Below are positions 46,990 to 57,530 of a DNA stretch of 64,000 nucleotides, piece after piece (the stretch's first letter is position 1; every line of letters begins with the position of its first letter). The position numbers were made by a program, and so were the translations under genes. Origin of the DNA: Hymenopellis radicata (taxonomy: Eukaryota; Basidiomycota; Agaricomycetes; Agaricales; Physalacriaceae); contig JADNRX010000128.1 of the NCBI GenBank assembly GCA_015501595.1, positions 62,001 to 126,000 on the forward strand, read 5' to 3'. Under the pieces are notes generated by a model. The model did no database searches. It saw only the letters and a program-made list of their open reading frames with translations, and had not been told where the DNA came from.

Positions 46990-47172
46990 GAATGTCGCGA
47001 TCACGGTTACACCATGAGCGTCTCGCGACCGCGACAAGAAATCAAGAAAGGGCCTCAACCCGATACCTCGGAACTCGACAATGCTACTCAGAAAATGCCA
47101 AGATTGCTGACTTTCTGCAATGCCGTAGACCATGCGTTCCCTGCAGTTAGAACAAAATTCCCCAGTAAATTC
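46990..47172 (-). pseudogene. 3' remnant of the CE3 esterase
   Basis: This matches 39945-40165, the last codons and 3' flank of the intact esterase, with substitutions and gaps. The rest of the gene is missing, and a transposon terminus begins about 10 bp further on. Confidence 0.75.
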
Positions 47173-47182
47173 ATGGACTTAC

Positions 47183-47242
47183 TTTAAGAAATGAAGGCTA
47201 CGGCCTCACGCTTAAATGCCAACGTGTTAAGAATTGTTTAAG
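47183..47242 (+). repeat. Left terminal inverted repeat
   Basis: This matches the reverse complement of 58599-58657: TTTAAGA, then AGGCT, CCTCACG, TTAAA and later TTAAG with ATTGTTTAAG, with scattered mismatches and small gaps. Confidence 0.7.
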
Positions 47243-47313
47243 ATTGTTTAAGGCTACACGTACATGCACACTCTGTTGTCATCCCTGAGGCAGACACTTA
47301 ACGCATGCTTCAA

Positions 47314-47387
47314 CGTCTCGCTTAACTCGCCGTCTCGCTTAACCCGCCGTCTCGCTTAACCCGCCATCTCGCTTAACCTGCCGTCTT
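47314..47387 (+). repeat. 17-bp tandem repeat in the left subterminal zone
   Basis: Units of CGTCTCGCTTAACCCGC (variants ACTCGC and ACCTGC) start at 47314, 47331, 47348 and 47365, followed by a partial fifth unit that runs into the first TTAAGATCTTAA. Confidence 0.9.
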
Positions 47388-47463
47388 AAGATCTTAACTC
47401 ACTCAGCACGAACCAACTGCTTAATCTAACACTCGAAGGCTTAAGCAAATTTTAAGATCTTAA
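47386..47463. promoter_or_regulatory. Left pair of TTAAGATCTTAA palindromes
   Basis: Copies lie at 47386-47397 and 47452-47463. Together with the right pair at 58456-58467 and 58503-58514 they are likely transposase-binding sites. This is inferred from position and symmetry. Confidence 0.5.
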
Positions 47464-47778
47464 GTGATCATACAAGGTATTGACATATGCACGGTGCATA
47501 GAATATCACTCGTCCATCACAACATCATCGGAGTCGAGCCTTTCCGTGACCATGTACCATCCCTTACCCAACTTCGTCGACGAGACAACCTTCGGTCCTC
47601 TGTATCTGTCCGTCAGACTGACAAGAACTTGTTTAAGGACGGGATGCACGTACGTCTTCTTCACATCCGTCACTGCTGATTTACGACTGCTGCGGCGAGG
47701 TGCTGAGTTGACCTGTGTTCTAGCCGTTGGCGCATCGTTCTCGGTATTGGTGGTCCTACCGGTATCATCAGAACAGTT

Positions 47779-49862
47779 CTAGTGTTGAATCAGAGCACAT
47801 GCTACGAACCCTTTGCCATTCTTATTACCACGAGGCTTCTTCGGGGCCTTGGTTGGTTCGGTACTGTCATCGGATCCTCGGTGCCTCTTTGATGATGTCT
47901 TCGCACCATCCTTGTCTGTAATTCTGGTCAACAAGCGACCCAATCTACGCAAGCTAGAACACATACCTTTCTTTGCCTCCTTATGTACCTCAGTCATTCC
48001 TACTTCCTCGCCGCCAGACGGGTTATCTCTATTGATCTGCGGAGCGAGGTTGGCGAGCATGGGCCGTGTCACGGTGTCAACTAAGAGAAGTATTAGAACT
48101 GCTTTTGCAACGAATAGTCTTAACCTACTAGATACTGGGGATGGTGCATCTATCGGTCCATCGGGCTCCGCCCCCGTCACCTCTGGTTCATCGGGCTTCG
48201 CGTCGCTCCCGGTGTTCCTTCCATCCGGGGCTGGACCCTCCACTTCCTTGACAAGCGTCTCCTCATTGACAAGCGGGTCCTCTACGAGTCTGTTAGCATA
48301 CACTGTACTGTGTGAAGAGTTAGATGAACATACTGGTTCCTGATAGTTTCCCCGCTTCATCCTTCAACATACTGTCTGTCTCAGCATGACCGTCTGTTGG
48401 CATTGTCAGTGGAAACGACTCCATACATCAAAGAATGACATACCGTGTACTTCTGCAATGGGCACCTCGAAGAGCTGGAAGCCTGCAGGAAGATCAGAGA
48501 AGAGGTTGAAAAGATCATACAGCGTTTGAATGGGTAGAACCGCCGGATCAGCAACAACAACAGCCGCGGGCAAGGTCGAAGAGAAGTTGACATCTTCCCA
48601 CGGGATCGGACCGATGTTTGGGAGTGCAGTCTTGGCACGGTACATCACGTAGTCTGTAGAAAAACATCAGCTATTGCACAGGCTTGTAGCTGCTCACATA
48701 CCCCATTGAGCCTGAGTGAAGAGGCCAAGAAGTTGACGAAGTTGAGCTGGCGTCATGGTGTCAAGATTATAGCTCGTAGCGGGGAAGATTGGGCATCCGG
48801 ACGGAAGACACTGGAAGGACTTCTGAGCATCGGTCAAAATCATCGGCTTAATGGAGGCATCAACTACGAATATGTTAGTAGACTGATGATGCAGATAATG
48901 AGAGAGTCTTACGTGGTATACAAGCTCTGGCATACTCTTTCCACGGGACACTGATATTATTCTTGAAGTCCGACATGTAGTTTGCGAAGGCTGGCTGGTC
49001 ATCCGCGGCACGAATATCGATACTACATTCCAGTAAGACACTGCAAAGATTCAAGCACAAGAGGCACATACATTCCAAGCTTCAGCTTATCTGTGCCGAC
49101 CTCCCGATACGCATAAAGGACATTCATGGCAATCGAACCAAACTGATGCGAGCTATATCCCACCAAGCCGACGAGGCTCTCGCGAAGAACAGCTGATAAA
49201 TCCTTCTGGTTCCTACACTAGAATCAGAGCAGCTCGACTGAGAGGAGGAAGCAAGCGGATGCGTACTTGGCAACAGCATCTGGGTTGTATTGAGCCTTCG
49301 CTTCTAGGTCCTTTGCGCGGGCTTCATATTCACCCTTGGCGCCACTATCCCACTTCGCCTTCAAGGCCGAAGACAACATAGCGGCATGCTGAGTGTGAGG
49401 AATGTTACCGTCACGCCGGGCTTGAGAGACAGAGGCGTTTATTGCATCCTTTTCTTCCTCTTTGAAGAGCTGAAATGCGGTTGTGGGAGTAGAAGGCAGT
49501 TGAAGTAAAGTCTGAGTCACACCAGATGAGGGCGATGCTTGAGCGGCGCGACCAAGGTCCAAGAGTGCCTTTCGCTTTTCCTGATGCTTCCGGTTTCGGA
49601 ATGCATCTGCAACGGCCTATCGAGGAGGTAAGTTTGATAGAGATGAATATATGTATACGGTACGTATCTGTCGCCATATGAGGAGGTCATCGCCTGCAGA
49701 ACCCCCGAACTTCGTCTCCCATTCACGCTTCCTGTCTTCAACCCATTCCTTGAGAGCCTTGGCATCCTGGGGTGGTGTGGCGAGCTTGTTAACGTACTCA
49801 GAGAGAATCGGCTTGAGCCAGGTAAGCTGCACCGCTGGAAGACAGGATGGGCGCCCAGACAT
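47779..49862 (-). CDS. HMG-box-like accessory protein of the KDZ element
   Basis: Minus-strand exons run from the ATG at 49862 (MSGRPSCLPAV) to a stop at 47779. A helical N-terminal segment (TWLKPILSEY, then WVEDRKREWE) is followed by a block near 49490-49277 with the spacing of an HMG box (TAFQLFKEEEK, then LSSALKAKWDS and YEARAKDLEAKA). After this come a region of unknown fold (DMTPAQLRQLL-like, near 48780) and a Lys/Arg-rich tail with several nuclear-localisation-like clusters (KAPKKPRGNK). HMG boxes bend DNA, so a role with the transposase is plausible inference. The first junction (donor near 49670, acceptor near 49618) does not keep frame with canonical sites. Exact exons in the last third are uncertain. 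Confidence 0.5.
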
Positions 49863-50907
49863 GGTGAAAGTTCAGAACAAACAAGGACAAGTTGGGGAGA
49901 ATTTGCAGAGGGTATAGAACGTTTCAGAAACATTGCCCGAGTGCGCAAATCGGAAGATTACGCGTAAAAATTACCTGTTCAGCGGAGGCATGCCTCCGTA
50001 TTTGAAGTATAATTGGCCTATAAGAACTCGTCGATTTGAAAACTTGTGTAGCCGTAGTCAGTGTTGAGTCCGTTTCGGCGGTTTCGGACAGTAATCGCTC
50101 CTATTTTTCAAAGCGGTTGACAAATTAACGGCTGTAGAATGGCGCCACATTAGGTTCCGGATGAGGCTATAATCGGCATCTCACCAAGATGCTATCCTAT
50201 TGGTGCGATAGCATTGCTTGGCCTGTCAGAAAATGAAATCAAGAGTCCTGGCGCAGCAACAGCCATGAGGGAAGGAAGCAAGACGCGATCGAGCCTATCA
50301 AACATGACTTTCCTTTTGGGGTCTTCATTACTTGACGCGCTTGTACTTCTCAAACTCGCTTCATTACCACCATTCACAATGCCGCCCATGTCCTACCCCT
50401 CGCAAATGCGAGCGGCCTCTCTGGAACTAAGCAAGACATGCGTCGTTTGAACGAACAACGTATTCGAGTCTCCCTTCTGCGTCTAGCTTCCCGTCCTCGC
50501 AATTATCCCAGGCAGAGGGAATGCGGCCATCAGCAGACAGCGCCTGAGTTGGTCACTGGTAGCACCACCAATGGATGGAGGATGGGAGCCTATATGCAGC
50601 GCGTAGGTTTCACGTGTATATTTATTCAAGCTGCGTGAACTCACCGACATTAACTTAGTGTCTGAACGATTCCTACGCGCCCCTTCCACCTGCGTGTTCT
50701 AGTGCAAAGTACCTAACGACAGGTCTGCCACAGACAAGCCTACGCGTCCAGCCACTTGCATCATATCTTGCTGTACGTGAAGAACTGGCGGTCATTCATC
50801 GCGTAGGACGCACGTGCAAAGCGCATCACCCTGCCTCTCATACTTCTTCCCATACCCCTCATCCACGTCGTCAACATTCGCCGCCAGCTCAATCCATCCC
50901 CACCGTC
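49863..50907. other. Intergenic part of the transposon
   Basis: This is the likely promoter side of both flanking genes. A minus-strand frame at 50389-50192 and a plus-strand frame at 50214-50450 overlap, and neither has support beyond openness. Confidence 0.25.
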
Positions 50908-51324
50908 ATGGAACAACGGGGCCGCTCTGCGCAGACTGCTGCTCCAGCCTTCATTGACCTGACTGTAGACGACGACGATGAAGATGAGGGACATGTTACT
51001 GTCCTCATCTGGACGCAGGTATCTTGCTTCTCCCATGCTTGCGCCACACACTGATAAATCTTGTAGGCGCGCCGTGATGCTTTTCACATTGTTCTACCGA
51101 TCTCCGCTGGCCGACTTACGCTTAGTAGCCACAAGTGTGTTCTGGGAAAGGCTGGCGTCGAGAAGTGCCCCTTGCACCACTATGATCCAAAGGAAAAAAT
51201 GTGGCAATGCATTCACTGGACAACTCCACTCCCTGCGAAGCGGAATGGCATCGTCCTCCTCCGCCAGCAAGGGATTCAGGAGTATCAGATGGACGGTATT
51301 CACCGTCATTCTGCTTATGCGTAA
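50908..51324 (+). CDS. Small acidic protein with SUMO-interaction-like motif
   Basis: Exons 50908-51018 and 51067-51324, joined by a canonical 48-bp intron, give an intact 122-residue frame. Residues 15-28 read FIDLTVDDDDEDEG, a hydrophobic core flanked by an acidic run, which is the form of a SUMO-interaction motif. The rest contains two Cys, a WQCIHW segment and mixed beta-type sequence, with no recognised domain. It lies inside the transposon between the HMG-box-like gene and the transposase. A link to host SUMO-dependent silencing or tethering is speculation based on the motif. It could also be a host gene fragment carried by the element. Confidence 0.6.
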
Positions 51325-52116
51325 ATTAGAACGTAGATAACAAGAAATATAGTATGAATGAACGAACATTCTCCTGTAAGACAAAACGACGCGTGTTGGC
51401 TATGTCTTCGATACCCAATGTCTTCATCATGAAATGGTGTTGGGCTTAGGCCACGGGGGAAGACTGTCGAGGCACTGTCACTTCTCTTCCTCCCGAGACG
51501 ATCCTACTACCAGACTTCGCTTATGCCAAACGAGCATACCCGCGCCAATTGGCATGGGTGGCAGTCGCTGTACATAGATTTGAGGTGGGCAGAGAATCGG
51601 GAGAATGTTAATGGTATGATAGGAATCCCCTCCGCGATTTGTCCACGATATGAGTAGCGCCCTATCCGGATATCAGTTAAGGATACGAAGTAAAAGAAAT
51701 AAGAACGCACCACATATGTACGCAGTCGGCCCGCTATCAACAGAAACGCCGTGGACCTACTGGTGTACACATACTGGCAAAATTAGGCCTGCTCAACGGC
51801 AGCCAGAGGTGCGGCGCGGCGGACGCAGGTTGATCGTGAGAGTGCTGGTGCGTACCGAACGACACTGGTCACGTCGTATCAGACGTCGTAGTCGTCCTTA
51901 ACATAGTCGTCGTCGTGGTCCGGGGCCTCTCGCTTTCGCCCTGCATGATCAAAAGTATGGATTGCAATGCATGCCGCCCACGTTGATGGGGCTTACGCGT
52001 CGCTGTTGTTTCCGTTGGCGTAGTCGTATACGCGAGAGACAGAGGGCTTTGGTGGAGAGAGAGAAAGACGCACGGCGTGCAATCAGCAACATCGTAGTCG
52101 AAAGAAAGGTTGCTCA
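51325..52116. other. Unassigned part of the transposon
   Basis: Short frames on both strands occur but none is supported. ACGACG/CGTCGT-type triplet runs occur near 51880-51920. Confidence 0.25.
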
Positions 52117-52149
52117 GCAAAACCGCGATTTCTACAATCGCGGTTTTGC
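52117..52149. repeat. Perfect inverted repeat, 14-bp arms
   Basis: Arms 52117-52130 and 52136-52149 are exact reverse complements (core AACCGCGATT) around a 5-base loop TCTAC. Confidence 0.95.
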
Positions 52150-52208
52150 TTACCAACAAAAACGAGCGGCAGGCATCTCAAAATGAAGCCAAGAGATGTG
52201 GCTGTGTT

Positions 52209-52252
52209 GCAACGTCTCGATTTTGGCCCATGGGCCAAAATCCAGACGTTGC
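52209..52252. repeat. 44-bp near-perfect palindrome
   Basis: Two 22-bp arms meet with no spacer at the centre GGCCCATGGGCC. Only one position is mismatched. Confidence 0.95.
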
Positions 52253-52263
52253 TTAACCACGTG

Positions 52264-52293
52264 GGGTTAGACCAAGGTACCTTGGCTCTACCC
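52264..52293. repeat. 30-bp imperfect palindrome
   Basis: It is centred on CCAAGGTACCTTGG, with outer arms GGGTTAGA and TCTACCC that pair with two mismatches. CACGTG lies just to the left. Confidence 0.85.
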
Positions 52294-52393
52294 ATCCTCG
52301 TTCTGGTGGTTTTACAGAGGGTATGAGTTGCAGATATGCTGAATGAGATAGACCTCCTCTCCCTTCCTTGGAGACTTTCAGTCAGGCTGTCTT

Positions 52394-52451
52394 GGGCATG
52401 ATATCATTGGAGCTGTTAATGGACATTAACAGCTCCAATGATATCATGCCC
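52394..52451. repeat. 58-bp perfect inverted repeat, 28-bp arms
   Basis: Arms 52394-52421 and 52424-52451 are exact reverse complements around a 2-base spacer GA. As DNA it could extrude a cruciform; as RNA it would form a very stable hairpin. Confidence 0.97.
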
Positions 52452-53860
52452 TCAGAGATGCTATGTAGTAGATATATATAGTTGAGAGTTTCTGCAATTT
52501 GCTGGAGTCCACTAACGTCGTCCAGAAATGACAAGGCGGGTGAATTTCTGAGCTGTCCGAACCGTCCGGCAATGGCCGGATAATGATCGGCCAGCGCGCG
52601 ATCGCATCTCTCTCGTCCTCCTACCACAGCACGCTGGCAACGTCGTGCTCGTCGGCCCCAGAACTTCTTCTGGGCCTTCTTCAACTTCTTTTCTTCATGT
52701 TTCTTTGCCTTTTCTGCCGGGTTTGGTGTTGCGACGGCCCTCCCTGCCCCTTGGATTCGTTCCGGGGTTTCTGATGCTCGTTTTTGTGGCGGCGCCGTCT
52801 CTAGGAGGATGCCGACGCGTAATCCCTCAGTACGAGGCTGCGACGCCGCTGGAGGACGTTTGCGGGCCTGGAGCAGCAGGATGAGCCCCCGTCAATAGCG
52901 CACTGGGCGGCAACGGATATGTTGATTGGGCTTGCTTTTAGAGAGGTAAGCCTCTCCTTCGATGTTTCGGCGCTGACGAATGTCGGTAGCCCTCGCTCTC
53001 GACGCGGCACTGACCTTCGGGACCTCTTTTCAGGCATCTAGGGCGCCGCCAGCACACTGTTTTAGTCATGTTTGCTGGATGTCGATGCCCCGCCGCGAGG
53101 CGATGACTTCTTGGATGACCATTGACGACGCAAATGTCTGTTTCCTTTCCTTTCGACGACGTTCTGACGCGGTTTTAGACTCGAATTTGCGGACTGCGGT
53201 GTCTCTGGCCACAGACGTAGGGTTGTTGGTACGTCGTCCACACTCATCGAGTTCTCATATCCACTCACAGTGCTTTGTCAGTTAATTTTGTCGGTCTCCG
53301 ACACTGTACTTGCCGCGCACGACTCCAGAGTCGTTCGCGTCGCCGTCAACTACGCCCTCGTTCGACTTGCCTCCGTCTTCGTCCCTCAAGGCCGGCATCG
53401 CCTTAAATGATGCGATACGGATATTCCATTTAGAACGAGGGGCCCTCCTCCGCGAACAGGCGCGGCATGTATGTATATTGGGAGACAATTCAACCATCAG
53501 CTCACACAACCCTTCAGACACTTGCCAGCAACATCGTCAACGCCCTCCAGCCTCCCACAGCATGTTCTCACGCCTTCGTTCACCTCCAAGGCCAACATCG
53601 CTCTCAGTATGTTTGTTCTTTCATGCATAGTCGACGTGGGCAGCGCCATTGCGCTGCCCGATCATCGCTGTGCATGATTTGCGCTCGGACAGACTTTGGA
53701 CAGACTTTGGGTCGATTTCAGCAGACTACGTCACCAGTCTGCTGAAATCAAGCCAAATTTTGCCTGCCGCCAAAATAGGGGACTCGCCATGTCTATCTAG
53801 CAGTTTTTTTTCAAATGAAAGCCCCACTTCTTTCCTCCTCTCGTGTGATTCCCTTCTCCA
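52452..53860. other. Unassigned part of the transposon before the transposase
   Basis: Protein-like frames occur on both strands. The best is a plus-strand frame about 53290-53560 with IALNDAIRIFHLERGALL. None has a convincing start or domain. Inverted repeats lie at 53638-53659 (9-bp arms) and 53714-53749 (perfect 14-bp arms, core TTTCAGCAGACT, 8-base loop). Confidence 0.3.
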
Positions 53861-56800
53861 ATGGCGTCTCGAAAGCCGAAAAATTCCAAGCTTGGTGTTT
53901 CTCTCGAATTCTCCGACGACGAGGATGAAGACTTCGTGATGGAAAGTGCAGGTCCATCTGGGCATACGACAGGAGTCTCAATTCCCGCCGATCCTCTTGC
54001 GGAACGCCCCACCAAGAGGCAGCGTTCGGAGACTATTTTAGCAGGTGCTGATTCTCCAATGGAGACGACGGACTCTCACATGGAGTTGAACGACACTCCC
54101 CCAGAGATGAAAGAGGCGAAAGCGGCGAAAGAGACAGCGGCGAAAGAGACCTCTAAGCCACAGGTTTGTTTGGAGCTCTGGTGTATCTATTCCTCACTAA
54201 CGATTGACCAGGGTGCATCTCATAAGATGGCTGAATTCCAAGAGCAATTTGGCGTCGTCTTTGATTACATCCTGGCTCGCGAGTCACACCGATCCATTGG
54301 GCAACCCTGTGATTGTAAGCGCCCGGATGCTCTCAAGACTATCCTTTGCTTCGACTGCTTCCATTCACACCCGGCTTGTCCGTCCTGCTTCCTTGAATCC
54401 CATCGCTTCTGTCCGACCCATTGGGCTCATCGATGGAACGGGCGATGTTTTGACAAGCTGGATCAGTCCGACCTTGGCTACATATTTACCTTCAGTCATG
54501 ACCATGGGCCGAATCGGTGCCCCCACGGCGATTATGACCACCCATTGGACTTCATATTGACTGATCTCAACGGGGTTCATCGCACGAAGGCCACGTTCTG
54601 CCGCTGCGCTATGCACGGTAAGCCAGAGGATCGGTTCACAGAGCTTCTGGCTTGCGGGATATTTCCAGCGACTGTTGCTCGGCCTACGATGGGATTTACA
54701 TTCGCTCTCATGGAGGACTTCCACCTCCAGACCTTGACTTCGAAAAAGTCCCCATACGACTACATCGAGGCCATCCGTCGTAAAACGACAAATGCGGTCC
54801 CTGACCTGCGAAAGGTCCCTGTATGTCTTTCTTTGAAGCTTTTCGCACCTCGAGTCGCTAACTGTAAATTCTCAGAATCCATACGAACAATTCCTTCGCG
54901 TTCAGCGTGTCTTCCGAGCAGTTACTGGCATCAAGCGCAGCGGACAACTGTTCGGTATTGACCGCTTCTTTCCTAATCGACCTCCGGGATCGGTTGTGGT
55001 GGCTTGTTTCGCGTGTCCAGAGCCTGGGTTCAACGTACCGGATCGGTATTGGATTGAAATCGATGACGACTTCATGTAAGATCTGAATATTGTTATGGAA
55101 AGCAATCTGATGCACTGTCGCAGCCACCTCGTTCAACTTATTCTCATGCTTGATGGCCATTTCGGTCTACAGCGCTTCGCTAAAGTAGACGATCCAGACG
55201 ACGTCTCACTTCTTGCTGGTAAGGGGCACTTCCCGCTTGATGAGATATACAACGTGTATGTACGGAATGTTGTTGCGACAGAGGAGGAGGTATGTTTTCT
55301 GATGATGCTTCCTTCCTTTTCGTACTTATGGATTGCTACAGAAATCTACCTGCTCCAATTTCAACGCCGTCGAGATGCAGAACAAGATCAAGTTCCGTGG
55401 ATGTGTTATCTCTGGCGTAATTGCTGTCGAGTGCGGCCGCCATTGTGTCTTCCTCTCAATGGTTGATCTACATAAAGGAGAACGGTAACCTTCCTGTCTT
55501 TGTAAAGACATTGAGAGGCTCATCTAGCATGCGTAGATTCACAAACGCTGACTTTGCCCTTATTATGGTGTTTCAACGTTTTGTCTCATCGCACTCCATC
55601 AACTTGGCACGATTCTTCAGGCGAATCCTGACGACTTACGATGTTGCCTGCCAATTCGAGATACACTTTGGAACGAGAGTCTTGAAGAACTTTCCAAATC
55701 TCGCGGAGATGTTACCAGCCCTCGTCGATCTGATCAAGTTTCTAGTCCCCAAGATGCATCTCGATGGGCATAAGGACAACTGCCGCTATCGTTACTCGCT
55801 CAACTATTTCCAAGGTGCCGGACGCACCTATGCCGAGGGTATCGAGGGGTCGTGGGCTGAGTCCAAGCAATCCGGGGGAAGTACACGTCAGATGAACCAT
55901 GGGCATCGTCATGATACAATCATTGATTTTCACAACTTTTGGAACTGGGCGAAGTTCGAGAGAATGAGTACGTCCCTTTGTGTCTCTCTCGTGCATACTA
56001 AAGGCCATTAACAGTTCCACATCTCGAGGACCATCTAATTTCTGCACGCGAAAGTCTCAAGGAGTCTATTGAGCACTTCCTTGGTCTCTCGGTTACGCGT
56101 GGGCGTGATAACGTTGAGAAGTGGGAGAAAATGTCAACACTGCCTGTGAAAGTTGGAAATGAATGGCGAAGCGTCTACCGAGTCTCGACGCGGAAACGTA
56201 TGTTCTAACGATTGTAGCGATGATAAGGCTTACATCCTTGTAGTTCCGTCGCGCGAAGCTGTATATCTTGATCTCTTGAAGACCGAGAAGGCTCACGATG
56301 ACGCAGAAGCGCTTGCCATGAAGACACAGAACCAGGAGACTCAGTTTCTGAATGCTGGGCTTAAACTCCAGGAACGCCAGTAAGTTCTCAAATCTATATT
56401 GAAGTACTATATACTCATGTACAATCAGACATCAGCTCAAACGTGCACAGAAGGCCGCGTCTACTGAGACAGAGCTTGGAGTTGTTCGAAGAAGCCGAGC
56501 AGCTCTTTTGGGCGACATCCGGCGCTGGCGCAAGGAGCAGATCCAACTTGTTCCTATGCTCTCGAAGCTGGCTTCCAGCGAGGACGGCAACGAGAATGAC
56601 CAAATACTGGTGGAGACCGAGAAGCTTTACCTGCCATCTGACTTCTCCCCAGCCGAACGTTCTCAGCTCGGACTTGTAACACTTGCTGAGGTTGAACTGA
56701 AGCTGCGAGAAGGGGAAGCAAATGATGCAGTGGTCTTTTTGTGCGAGGCAATCACACATGTGATGATGTTCCGTAGCGTCAAGGAGAAGCACGCGCGTGG

Positions 56801-57530
56801 AGTTTCACAGAATACACGAGCAGCTAAGTTTATTCGAGGTGTCAATGATCGACGGAATGCATACGCTGATCAGTATCGAAGGGCGCGAAAGGCAGTCCTT
56901 GCTCTGAAGGCTATCAACGAATCAAGCGACTATCCGATCCTGACTCAGGAAGACATGTACGCAAAGAACGCTGTCAATGCGCGCGAGCTTGGCGATGGCT
57001 CCAAGACTGATGGGTGGATTTGGCGATATGGAAACTTGAAAGGCTTAAATCAAGAGCAGCGGAAGGAGTTTGTGCGTGAAAGTACGTGTTTCATGATGTC
57101 AATGGATTTCTTGAGCCTCATACCGTACCTTGGTAGCTGAAACAGGTTCAGTGGTTCCGCGCTAAGGCAGATATGGATCGTTGGATGGAGGAAGTAGAAA
57201 CGCTGGAGGAAGAATTTCGACGTTACATTCGGGGCTGTCAGTCCATGTCATCATACTGGACTGACATGTCAGCTAACCAATGGGGCCCGTACACGTTCTC
57301 TCGGTGTATCGGGAATTTTCGACGCCACATCCGGATATCGGGTCTATGCGGCGCAGAAGGCGGATATGTATCAGGAAATAGCAGACCATGCGGAGAAGCG
57401 TTTCAGCGCCACGAAGGTTGGTGGCGCGTGGCCCGGGGAGAAGGATGATTTGAATAACTTTGTGCGTAGCCGTCGGCCGCGGCTAACAGTAGATTGGGAC
57501 GTAGATAAGCAAGCGTTTGAGGATGTATAA
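53861..57530 (+). CDS. KDZ-type transposase with CxC2-like cysteine cluster
   Basis: Exons 53861-54163, 54212-54820, 54876-55075, 55124-55289, 55342-55484, 55537-55967, 56015-56197, 56244-56379 and 56429-57071 keep one frame, and coding resumes at 57137. The N-terminus is acidic with a basic nuclear-type signal (PTKRQR). A cysteine/histidine cluster follows (CDCKRPDA, CFDCFHSHPACPSCF, then CPHGDYDHP), as in CxC2 modules. The RNase H-fold catalytic core shows the KDZ motifs VDLHKGERF, TYDVACQF, PKMHLDGHKDNC and EGIEGSWAE, supplying the acidic residues for strand transfer. A long helical C-terminal region ends at TAA 57528-57530. Near 57236-57272 the frame needs a one-base shift across a small palindrome, so the last 95 residues may be out of frame. 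Confidence 0.85.

Larger units (their letters stand above)
45925..47172. repeat. Segmental duplication, copy B
   Basis: This is the second copy of the cyclo-ligase/esterase block at 38475-40165, in direct orientation, with an internal deletion of about 370 bp. Its right end is cut by the transposon terminus at 47183. Confidence 0.9.

Noticed and set aside
47314..47387. A CRISPR-like array (regular 17-bp repeats)
   Set aside because: The units are contiguous with no variable spacers, and the genome is eukaryotic; a simple tandem repeat at a transposon end.
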